A DNA stretch of 64,000 bases from Vibrio methylphosphonaticus (GTDB taxonomy: Bacteria > Pseudomonadota > Gammaproteobacteria > Enterobacterales > Vibrionaceae): positions 1 to 64,000 of the forward strand of contig NZ_JAMKMS010000011.1 in the NCBI RefSeq assembly GCF_023634655.1, in the 5' to 3' direction. The notes beneath the pieces were generated by a model, which was not told where the DNA came from, did not search any database, and was given only the letters and a program-made list of their open reading frames with translations. A program made the position numbers and the translations under genes. This document shows, in pieces, positions 34,163 through 41,225 of this stretch. Each line of letters begins with the position of its first letter. The stretch's first letter is position 1.

Positions 34163-36136
34163 TCAACATACCACCCCTTCAATGGGACGGGTAAGCAATT
34201 GTTCTACTTGCGATGGCGTCATTGGTCGATAAAAGAGATAACCTTGAATATAATCAATACCAATGTGTCTTAGCACTTCGACCTCAGCCTCAGTTTCGAC
34301 CCCTTCAGCAACGACCTTAATATCCAAGTCATGAGATAACCGGCCTAACATTTTAACTGCAAAATACTTTTGCTTGCTCTCTTGAATATTTGAAATGAAT
34401 TTTTTGTCGATTTTCAACTCGTCAAAATCAAAATCACTAAAATATGAAAACGACGCATTCCCTGTCCCAAAGTCATCCACTGCAACCTTAACACCAGCAG
34501 CGCGAATGGTTTCAATGAGTGTTGCGTTTTTAGCATTGTTATTAAAATAAGAGGTTTCCGTGATTTCAATCGTGACACGATCATCGTTAATCGAAGACGA
34601 ACGAATCAGCTCAAACAAGTCATGGAGGTGGTCTGAATACTCTCCAGATTCGGCGAGCGAGCAGTTAAGTGAAATTGATAATGGTACTGACGTGGAGGCT
34701 TGTATCTCCATTATTTCTGTAATAGCGCGCTCAGCGACAATTAAGTCGAGTACGGATATTAACTTTAGTTCTTCCGCTAGATAGATGACTTCCTGAACAG
34801 AGTATTTAATGCCTTCAAATCGAAAGCGGCAAAGCGCTTCTAACTTAACAATTTGCCCCGTAACCGCATCCACGATTGGCTGAAAATTAACATCAATCTC
34901 TTTCTTTTCTATCGCGTTAATCAACAAGCGCTCTAAATGACGCCGTCGAAGATTTGCTTTTACAAGTGACTCATCGTAGAAATTTATATTACTAGAGGCA
35001 ACCTCATGGACCGACATTGCCTGTAGTGATTGTGAAATCACTTCATCAACGGCGTACTCATTAACGCCATGTAATGCCACACCCACTTTTCCTTCAGAAA
35101 TATCATTAATTAAGTGGTCATCCAGATAAGTCCTAAGACCCTCTAGAAACTGGCCCACACTGGCATTAATGGTCTGTAAATTTTGACTATCTGTATGTCG
35201 GATTCGGATGAGAACAATAAACGTATTGTTTCCCAAGTAACCAAAGCTCTCTCTGTTATGGAAATCGCTTAGTGCTAGCAGTACTTTATCACGCGATTCT
35301 TCTTCAAGACCCGGATAAAAGTTGGGCTGAAATGCTAAGACGATAAACTTTTCCGTTTGACGCGATAATTCTTGTGCTTTTTTTCGAAACGATGCCTCAT
35401 CCAGTACGCGCGCAGCCAAATCCGCAGCGCCCGTGGATAAAGCGCTTTGGAATCTAAGATCAAAATCGCTTCGAAAAGTGTAAATGTATAAACTTTGTCT
35501 GTTCGCTAACTGAACTTTTCTAACGCTTACCATTTCAAGCATCGTTTTACTTTCGTTTGAGCGCGTTGCCATTGCCCCCTGCCATTTTGGCGTGCAAGCG
35601 ATCGCCCGTTTAAACGCGTGAAGATGCGCTCTGTTTTGATGGAATAAACTGATATCCGATATATTATGTCCAAGCATGGTTAAAGCCGATACCGAATGCT
35701 GATGACAAAGCGCCTCGTTGACAAAGATAACGTCATGATTATGGTTGGTTATCATTACCCCACCCATTCGCTCATCTAGAAGCTGATCGATGAGCGTCAG
35801 TACGCTTATATAATCAATCGTTTTTGATAAAATACTCACGCACCCTTTAACTTTGCCCTCCAGCACTAAGTAAACTTCAAACTTAACAATAAAAACGTCG
35901 CCATCAGACGTTTGCAAAGGGACTGACTGTGCGGCGGGGTTACCACTAAACTCCACTTCCCTTATTAAACTGAGTAACTGATTAGTCGTATCCAAGGGAG
36001 GAGCTTGAACATGTTTGCCACTTTCTTCACTGGCTAATAGCTTTTGCCAAAACTCGGACGTCGGTATGACAAATGCCACATCGCAGAGCGCTTCCGCCCA
36101 AAACATTTTTCTTCCGCTCTTCGAATTCGATACCAT
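34163..36136 (-). CDS. PAS / degenerate GGDEF / EAL c-di-GMP phosphodiesterase
   Basis: Probable c-di-GMP-degrading enzyme of 657 residues from ATG 36136 (GAGAG 8 bases upstream; the frame continues to TTG 36214). Order: PAS-like N-terminal regions (about 1-240), a GGDEF domain whose signature is degenerate (LGNNTF in place of GGDEF, so no cyclase activity expected), and an EAL domain (about 420-650). Catalytic EAL elements are all visible: LEALCRF, SLNCS, TIEITETS, VDDFGTGNASF, LKIDKKFI, VAEGVETE and YIQGYLF. No membrane helices are evident. It forms a tight operon with the unknown gene downstream, and the H-NOX pair follows on the same strand, a plausible route from NO to c-di-GMP. Confidence 0.9.
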   Translation of the reverse strand: MVSNSKSGRKMFWAEALCDVAFVIPTSEFWQKLLASEESGKHVQAPPLDTTNQLLSLIREVEFSGNPAAQSVPLQTSDGDVFIVKFEVYLVLEGKVKGCVSILSKTIDYISVLTLIDQLLDERMGGVMITNHNHDVIFVNEALCHQHSVSALTMLGHNISDISLFHQNRAHLHAFKRAIACTPKWQGAMATRSNESKTMLEMVSVRKVQLANRQSLYIYTFRSDFDLRFQSALSTGAADLAARVLDEASFRKKAQELSRQTEKFIVLAFQPNFYPGLEEESRDKVLLALSDFHNRESFGYLGNNTFIVLIRIRHTDSQNLQTINASVGQFLEGLRTYLDDHLINDISEGKVGVALHGVNEYAVDEVISQSLQAMSVHEVASSNINFYDESLVKANLRRRHLERLLINAIEKKEIDVNFQPIVDAVTGQIVKLEALCRFRFEGIKYSVQEVIYLAEELKLISVLDLIVAERAITEIMEIQASTSVPLSISLNCSLAESGEYSDHLHDLFELIRSSSINDDRVTIEITETSYFNNNAKNATLIETIRAAGVKVAVDDFGTGNASFSYFSDFDFDELKIDKKFISNIQESKQKYFAVKMLGRLSHDLDIKVVAEGVETEAEVEVLRHIGIDYIQGYLFYRPMTPSQVEQLLTRPIEGVVC

Positions 36137-36262
36137 GACGTTTCTCTCAGAAAACCAATGCACGTTATTTGTATAAGAATGATGTTGCCCTAAAGCAACG
36201 TTGCGCAATGTCAAATAAGCCTAAATACAAACTAGGAAAAATAGTTCAACAATCAAGCTAAT

Positions 36263-36326
36263 CTCTGTATCAAACTTATCTTTGTATCCAGTCACTCTAT
36301 ATCAAACCACGCTATATCAAACCACT
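36263..36326. repeat. degenerate 15-17 bp tandem repeats, 4 units
   Basis: Units at 36263, 36280, 36297 and 36312. The last two (CTATATCAAACCACG and CTATATCAAACCACT) differ by one base; the first two are diverged copies. They lie in the divergent spacer between the EAL gene and the 118-aa gene. Confidence 0.8.
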
Positions 36327-36504
36327 CTCAGCAATACCCTTATAAATGGCTCTTAGATCCGTCAGCATTCGTTATTCGATGATATGCAATGGAATGTGAT
36401 ATCCGTCCCTTTATTTTGACATTATTTAATTTTATCAATAACTCGCTTGAATCAGATCAAAAGGCTCCTAGTTTAGTGATATTAAAACTCAATGAGAGCG
36501 TCTT

Positions 36505-36861
36505 ATGAACTATCTGTATGTGCATGATATGTATGATGATAATTACACCTCACCGCCACCATTGAGGCGTCTAACCATATTGGACGTTCCACAAGCTGAA
36601 ATTGAAATTAGGGATATTTTACTATGCTGGTACGAGACGGGATTCATTCCACTACAACAATCTATGGCGCTGAAAAAAGAATTTACTGAGCACAAGCATT
36701 TATTTGTTAGACATACACGTACGTTATGCAGGTTGATTAAATGTAAGGCGTATTTTTTTGCCGTGAAACGCGTGATTTCAATATGGGACAACCGCTCTCT
36801 TGAGTGCCAGTATCTGGCCTACTTACTTAATAAGTATGCCCATCATTCACCTGAAGCGTAG
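36505..36861 (+). CDS. small protein of unknown function, tandem paralog A (118 aa)
   Basis: Function not recognised. It is a paralog of the next gene: both share a pattern LxxxDxPxxEIExR-[ED]-x-L-x2-WY-[ED]-T near residues 25-50 (here LDVPQAEIEIRDILLCWYET) and a later [CN]KAYxxAxxR motif (KCKAYFFAVKRV, about 77-88). The protein is basic and mostly helical, without signal peptide or membrane segment. It starts at ATG 36505. The two genes are separated by four 21-bp direct repeats and lie between the EAL/H-NOX cluster and an RpoS-like sigma factor. They could be small adaptor or DNA-binding proteins, but nothing in the sequence decides this. Confidence 0.8.
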   Translation: MNYLYVHDMYDDNYTSPPPLRRLTILDVPQAEIEIRDILLCWYETGFIPLQQSMALKKEFTEHKHLFVRHTRTLCRLIKCKAYFFAVKRVISIWDNRSLECQYLAYLLNKYAHHSPEA

Positions 36862-36875
36862 CTCGAACCTATAAG

Positions 36876-36959
36876 TATTAACCTGTCACAGTTAATTATT
36901 AACTTGTCACCTTGAAGTATTAACTTGTCACGTTGAACTACCTACTTGTCACATTTGTG
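36876..36959. repeat. four 21-bp direct repeats with TTGTCAC core
   Basis: Units at 36876, 36897, 36918 and 36939, each exactly 21 bases. Units 2 and 3 share TATTAACTTGTCAC, unit 1 differs by one base there, and unit 4 keeps ACTTGTCAC. A 21-base period puts the cores on the same face of the DNA, as in arrays of regulator sites. They are 80-160 bases upstream of paralog B. Confidence 0.92.
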
Positions 36960-37038
36960 AGAGAATTAACATAATGATAATAACATCAATAGAATCATAC
37001 AACACTCCATGTTAGTATTGTATGAAAAGGTCAAGATT

Positions 37039-37386
37039 ATGATTTTTATGTATAAATTTGTTGTAAACAAGCTAGATACTCAATACTGTCAAGCGCCACC
37101 CACTGACAGAAAATTGAATAAAGCCGATATTCCATTAGAAGAAATAGAAATGAGAGAAATGCTATCGGCTTGGTATGACACCGCATATCAACCACTCATC
37201 AAAGCGAATAACGATGATAATGATACTCGAGCTGAAAGCGCGCGTCTGAAGAAACTAGAAACAACGTTACTTGTTGTATTGAAGAATAAAGCCTATCAGG
37301 CGGCTTTCGAGCGTATTTTAACGACAACGACAGCATCAATAAGTAAAGACAGGCTGCTAAGACTACTTATGGAATCAAAAGGGTGA
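37039..37386 (+). CDS. small protein of unknown function, tandem paralog B (115 aa)
   Basis: Paralog of the gene at 36505-36861, sharing DIPLEEIEMREMLSAWYDT (compare DVPQAEIEIRDILLCWYET in A), the KNKAYQAAFERI motif, and a C-terminal leucine-rich helix (LLRLLMES). ATG 37039 is chosen because AAGG lies upstream and the N-terminus then aligns with paralog A; the frame extends to ATG 37009. Mostly helical and soluble. It converges on the sigma factor gene (72-base gap). Divergence between the two copies is considerable, so the duplication is old or the sequences evolve quickly. Function unknown. Confidence 0.78.
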   Translation: MIFMYKFVVNKLDTQYCQAPPTDRKLNKADIPLEEIEMREMLSAWYDTAYQPLIKANNDDNDTRAESARLKKLETTLLVVLKNKAYQAAFERILTTTTASISKDRLLRLLMESKG

Positions 37387-37457
37387 TACACGACGCAATA
37401 ACACTGACATCTCGTACAATTCGTTTCCCTTTCAGGGGGAATAAATCCAAATGTGGG

Positions 37458-38342
37458 TTAGTTAATCCAACCGTCAAACTCAAGTTTCTTTTGCAGTTTA
37501 GATACCCCCTCTTGTTGCAACTGCCTAACACGTTCTTTTGATAAACCGTATTTGGCACCCAATGCATCCAACGTCAGCGTTTCCTCACCAAATAATCCAA
37601 AGCGATGAATCACTATATCTTTGTACTTATCTGGCAAAGTCATGACGACCTGCTCTAAATTTTTAAGCAACTTTTCATCATAGCAAACTTCATAAGGCTC
37701 AGGGATAGCCTCAGAACTGCAGTTGTCCAATGACAAATAGGCTTTATCTATAATGTCCACAGAAGAGCTAGACTCGATAAAACCACTCATGTGAATCAAT
37801 TCGCTAATATGGTTTTGTGATTTATCTGCAAGTTCCGCGATCTCTTTCACCGAAGGTGCGCGTTTCAAGTCCGCACTCATTTGATTTGTCTGCTTAGACA
37901 AACGGTTAATTTCTTTAATCACATGCACGGGTAAACGAACGGTTCTACCGGTATTCATCAACGAAGACTCTATACTTTCCCGGATCCACCAAACGGCATA
38001 AGTACTAAAACGAAACCCTTTATCAGGGTCAAACTTATCTACCGCCTTCATGAGCCCCAAATTTCCTTCTTCGATGAGGTCCAAAATCGTATGATTACTC
38101 AGGCCTCTCTTGGTATAACCTCTTGCTATTTTTACAACCAGCCTCAGGTTAGATTCAATCAGGACGTCCCTCGCTGAATTTTCACCCCGTCTTGCCATTG
38201 TCGCATAATGAAACTCTTGCTCTGGCGTAAGCAAATCTATACCGACAACATCACTCATGTATTGGGAGTAGAAATCAAGGCGTTTTTCACCGTTGTCTGA
38301 TGCTGCAGCTGTCGAGCCCCTGCTGTTTATCCTTGCGCCCAT
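37458..38342 (-). CDS. rpoX: RpoS-family alternative sigma factor (RpoX-like)
   Basis: Group 2 sigma-70 factor of 294 residues. Region 1.2 (LTPEQEFHYATMARRG), region 2 (NLRLVVKIARGYTKRGL; DLIEEGNLGLMKAVDKFDPDKGFRFSTYAVWWIRESI), region 3 (RTVRLPVHVIKEINRL) and region 4 (GLSKERVRQLQQEGVSKLQKKL) are all present, so it should be functional. It is shorter than RpoS (about 330 aa), mainly at the N-terminus, and the usual rpoS neighbour nlpD is absent, so it is an RpoS paralog. V. alginolyticus RpoX and V. fischeri RpoQ are described paralogs; RpoX is the better guess from length and clade. It is divergent from the Hpt gene across a dyad-rich 336-base spacer. Confidence 0.85.
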   Translation of the reverse strand: MGARINSRGSTAAASDNGEKRLDFYSQYMSDVVGIDLLTPEQEFHYATMARRGENSARDVLIESNLRLVVKIARGYTKRGLSNHTILDLIEEGNLGLMKAVDKFDPDKGFRFSTYAVWWIRESIESSLMNTGRTVRLPVHVIKEINRLSKQTNQMSADLKRAPSVKEIAELADKSQNHISELIHMSGFIESSSSVDIIDKAYLSLDNCSSEAIPEPYEVCYDEKLLKNLEQVVMTLPDKYKDIVIHRFGLFGEETLTLDALGAKYGLSKERVRQLQQEGVSKLQKKLEFDGWIN

Positions 38343-38501
38343 AACATGCTCCTCTATCCCTATTGTGTATTAATCGCCGTGTGTCGAGGTATTAAATCAT
38401 TGTAATAAATACCGTCCAAATAAGCATAGGCATGTTTATCCTATGCATCAAAGTTTACAACCAAAGATTAATGAAGATAGTACAAAAATTAGTAGAAAAG
38501 C

Positions 38502-38528
38502 ATTAGTTTGATGAGCAATTAAACTAAT
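38502..38528. promoter_or_regulatory. inverted repeat, copy 1 of a shared dyad
   Basis: Arms ATTAGTTT (38502-38509) and AAACTAAT (38521-38528). The right arm extends to GCAATTAAACTAAT, identical over 14 bases to 39723-39736 upstream of the serine transporter. Candidate operator of an unknown regulator. Confidence 0.5.
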
Positions 38529-38537
38529 AAGTTTAGG

Positions 38538-38599
38538 TAGTACAGCTAGATTGCTCATTCGCATCAGTTTCTATTTTCATTTTTTGCTGAGCTGTACTA
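38538..38599 (+). other. long-loop inverted repeat upstream of hpt
   Basis: Perfect 10-bp arms TAGTACAGCT and AGCTGTACTA separated by 42 bases, followed by TTTTG. It could be a leader hairpin of the hpt mRNA or a paired protein-binding site. Confidence 0.4.
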
Positions 38600-38678
38600 T
38601 TTTGTAACGGTATGAAGTTGAAAAATAACATTAACTCTACACTCAAAACCCAACAGACATTCACAGAAGGATCTTAGA

Positions 38679-39014
38679 ATGATTGATTTTGAAGTATTGC
38701 GTGGCTACATGGACAATGACGAAGACATCATCGCGGCAGTATTTATGGCGTTCATGGAAGAACATGAGAATGGATCAGAAACGCTTCAAAACCTTTATCA
38801 AAGTCAAAACTGGAGCGAGCTATTTATCACAGCCCATTCCTTGAAAGGCATACTGGCCAGTTTCGGCGAAACAAAAGCGGTCGACAAACTAGAGGCCATT
38901 GAAGGAACAACGCGTAACAATGAATCTCCTAATGCAGAAGATATCGATTTTGTCGTCAAAGAAATGCAGGTGATTAAAAACCAAATTAACGAATATCTAG
39001 CGTCAGTAGCGTAA
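38679..39014 (+). CDS. stand-alone Hpt phosphotransfer protein
   Basis: Histidine phosphotransfer protein of 111 residues that moves phosphate between a hybrid kinase receiver and a response regulator. The four-helix Hpt motif is ITAHSLKGILASFGE with phospho-acceptor H53. The start ATG 38679 has AAGGAT upstream. No kinase or response regulator is adjacent; the nearest hybrid kinase without its own Hpt is the H-NOX-associated one 7 kb to the left. It is followed after 6 bases by nudL, so the two may share a transcript. LuxU is the recognised partner of HqsK in V. harveyi, so any link to the H-NOX kinase is inference. Confidence 0.88.
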   Translation: MIDFEVLRGYMDNDEDIIAAVFMAFMEEHENGSETLQNLYQSQNWSELFITAHSLKGILASFGETKAVDKLEAIEGTTRNNESPNAEDIDFVVKEMQVIKNQINEYLASVA

Positions 39015-39020
39015 GGGCCA

Positions 39021-39614
39021 ATGACACGAATCGAGTTTTTACAACGCTTTCAGCTTCATTTATTGGCTGACTATCACCCTGAATCAAAACAACGCTCAGC
39101 TCATGTACAGCAATTGTCACATCGTTCGGCAAGTGTACTTATTGGTTTGGTTGAGCGCGAAGGAAGGTTGCATGTCATCCTTACAAAAAGAGCCCATCAC
39201 CTCAAGCACCACCCGGGGCAGATCAGCTTTCCTGGTGGTAAAGTGGAAGACAGCGATACCAGTGTATATTTCACAGCGTTAAGAGAAGCGAATGAAGAAA
39301 TAGGCATTAAATACGACGAGATTAACATTGTAGGTCATTTACCTGATCTACTCACAATTACTCGTTTTCACGTCACGCCTGTAGTTGCATTTGTTGATCC
39401 CGGTTATCAACCGCAAGTAGACAAAAATGAAGTCGATTATCTATTCGAGGTACCACTCGAGTTTCTAGCTCATACCGCCAATATGACAACCCAGCGGTTT
39501 ACTATTAAAGGGGCAAATCATCGAGTTCTAGCCATTCCTTATCAATCTCACTTTATATGGGGAGTCACCGCGCAAATCATCGAAAGCTTACAAACTCAAC
39601 TTTTACAACAGTAA
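39021..39614 (+). CDS. nudL: Nudix hydrolase NudL (CoA pyrophosphatase-like)
   Basis: Nudix family hydrolase of 197 residues, UPF0035/NudL subgroup, which cleaves CoA derivatives in characterised relatives. The subgroup signature LTKRAHHLKHHPGQISFPGG precedes the Nudix box GGKVEDSDTSVYFTALREANEEIGI; the Asp in place of the first consensus Glu is normal for this subgroup. It starts 6 bases after the hpt stop. Linkage to hpt is probably incidental. Downstream, the spacer to sdaC has an inverted repeat. Confidence 0.9.
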   Translation: MTRIEFLQRFQLHLLADYHPESKQRSAHVQQLSHRSASVLIGLVEREGRLHVILTKRAHHLKHHPGQISFPGGKVEDSDTSVYFTALREANEEIGIKYDEINIVGHLPDLLTITRFHVTPVVAFVDPGYQPQVDKNEVDYLFEVPLEFLAHTANMTTQRFTIKGANHRVLAIPYQSHFIWGVTAQIIESLQTQLLQQ

Positions 39615-39698
39615 TTTTACTCAAACAAACATCCACCCAAAAGCCCGCAACAACCCCCTCACAACCCAGCAACACCAAGCAATCGTTTACGTAAAGAT

Positions 39699-39738
39699 AG
39701 ATTAGTTTTACTAATGAATAAGGCAATTAAACTAATCT
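39699..39738. promoter_or_regulatory. inverted repeat, copy 2 of a shared dyad, upstream of the serine transporter
   Basis: Perfect 10-bp arms AGATTAGTTT (39699-39708) and AAACTAATCT (39729-39738), 20 bases apart. The right half GCAATTAAACTAAT is identical to the copy upstream of hpt. It lies about 150 bases before the sdaC start. A second dyad, TTTTTAC-AA-GTAAAAA at 39820-39835, is nearer the start. Confidence 0.55.
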
Positions 39739-39887
39739 GTAGCACGCAAAAAACGTGAGCTAAATAACGAATTCATCAGTACAATGAATAGACACCACCA
39801 AATCATGACCTAGATCTAATTTTTACAAGTAAAAACATTGCAAACTCCTCCCGACTTATTTCCTGTTCCCAAAATGAGTAAAACTTA

Positions 39888-41138
39888 ATGACTACTTCAA
39901 CTTCTACGGCGTCAAGCCGCACTTCATCTAAGTGGAATTACAAAGATTTCACTTGGGCTTTATCACTTTTTGGTACTGCTGTTGGTGCCGGTGTACTTTT
40001 CCTACCAATTAAAGCGGGTGCTGGTGGCTTTTGGCCATTAGTTATCTTATCCCTAATTGCTGCTCCAATGACTTGGTTCGCGCACAAAAGCTTAGCGCGT
40101 TTTGTTCTTTCAGCTAAAAACCCAGATGCAGATATTACCGATACGGTAGAAGAACATTTCGGTAAAACTGGCGCAAACCTTATTACCTTTGCTTACTTTT
40201 TCGCCATTTACCCTATCGTTCTAATTTACGGTGTAGGTATTACCAATACTGTGGATTCATTCCTAGTAAACCAAATGGGTATGGAGTCCATCCCTCGCTG
40301 GTTACTGTCTGGTTGTTTAATCGCGGCAATGACATGTGGTGTGGTATTTGGTAAAGAGCTGATGCTAAAAGCAACGTCAGTGATGGTATACCCATTGGTT
40401 GCTATCCTACTTGCTCTTTCACTATACCTAATCCCAGATTGGAATACTTCAATGGTTAGCGTTAGCCCAGACTGGGGCTCAATGCCAGCAGTTATCTGGC
40501 TTGCAATCCCTATCATTGTATTCTCATTTAACCACAGCCCAATTATCAGCCAGTTTTCTAAAGAGCAGCGTCGTGTATACGGTGATGATGCAGTAAAGAA
40601 AACAGACATGATCACTGGCGGTGCTGCGACAATGCTTATGGGCTTTGTCATGTTCTTCGTATTCTCTGTTGTATTGTCTCTTTCACCAGAGCAACTTGCG
40701 ACAGCACAAGAACAAAACATCAGCGTATTGTCCTACTTAGCGAACGTTCATGAATCTCCACTGATCTCTTACCTTGGTCCAATTGTTGCCTTCGCTGCAA
40801 TTACATCAAGCTACTTTGGTCACTTCTTAGGTGCTCACGAAGGTTTGGTTGGCTTAGGTAAGTCTCGCTCTACAATGCCAGTTAAGAAGCTTGAAAAAGG
40901 CTCTTTGTTATTCATTGTTATCACTACTTGGATTGTTTCTATCATCAACCCAAGCATCCTTGGCATGATTGAAACAATGGGCGCACCTATGATTGCGGCT
41001 ATCCTGTTCCTAATGCCTGTGTTTGCAATGCGCAAAGTACCCGCTATGGCTAAACTGCAAACTTCTGCTCCTGTACAAATTTTTACAGCAGTGTGTGGTA
41101 TTGCAGCCATTACTTCTGTAATCTACGGCGCTTTTTAA
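39888..41138 (+). CDS. sdaC: serine transporter, SdaC family (HAAAP)
   Basis: Inner-membrane amino acid:proton symporter of 416 residues with about 11 membrane helices. The first helix holds the family motif LFGTAVGAGVLFLPIKAGAGGFWP; FNHSPIISQFSKEQRR in the middle is typical of SdaC/TdcC. Serine specificity is inferred from family and from the serine dehydratase gene 87 bases downstream, the same pairing as E. coli sdaC-sdaB. A hairpin lies between the two. The upstream region holds two inverted repeats, candidates for regulated expression. Confidence 0.92.
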   Translation: MTTSTSTASSRTSSKWNYKDFTWALSLFGTAVGAGVLFLPIKAGAGGFWPLVILSLIAAPMTWFAHKSLARFVLSAKNPDADITDTVEEHFGKTGANLITFAYFFAIYPIVLIYGVGITNTVDSFLVNQMGMESIPRWLLSGCLIAAMTCGVVFGKELMLKATSVMVYPLVAILLALSLYLIPDWNTSMVSVSPDWGSMPAVIWLAIPIIVFSFNHSPIISQFSKEQRRVYGDDAVKKTDMITGGAATMLMGFVMFFVFSVVLSLSPEQLATAQEQNISVLSYLANVHESPLISYLGPIVAFAAITSSYFGHFLGAHEGLVGLGKSRSTMPVKKLEKGSLLFIVITTWIVSIINPSILGMIETMGAPMIAAILFLMPVFAMRKVPAMAKLQTSAPVQIFTAVCGIAAITSVIYGAF

Positions 41139-41183
41139 TTGACTCCATCAATTAATAAAATAAACAACCTATAACAATAATAT

Positions 41184-41208
41184 AAGCCTCCTCATTCGAG
41201 GGGGCTTT
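41184..41208 (+). terminator. intercistronic hairpin between sdaC and the serine dehydratase gene
   Basis: Stem AAGCCTCCTC / GAGGGGGCTT (one mismatch) with ATTC loop and a short TTT tail. Probably a partial terminator that lowers downstream expression relative to the transporter. Confidence 0.45.
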
Positions 41209-41225
41209 GCTAGAGGTAAATCAGT

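Larger units (their letters stand above)
38343..38678. other. divergent spacer rpoX / hpt with nested dyads
   Basis: 336 bases holding two clear inverted repeats. ATTAGTTT / AAACTAAT (38502-38528) is shared with the sdaC upstream region. TAGTACAGCT / AGCTGTACTA (38538-38599) has perfect 10-bp arms 42 bases apart. The rest (38343-38500) shows no recognised element. Confidence 0.6.

Noticed and set aside
34560..34784. Plus-strand frame inside the EAL gene
   Set aside because: Antisense shadow of the conserved EAL catalytic region; low complexity.
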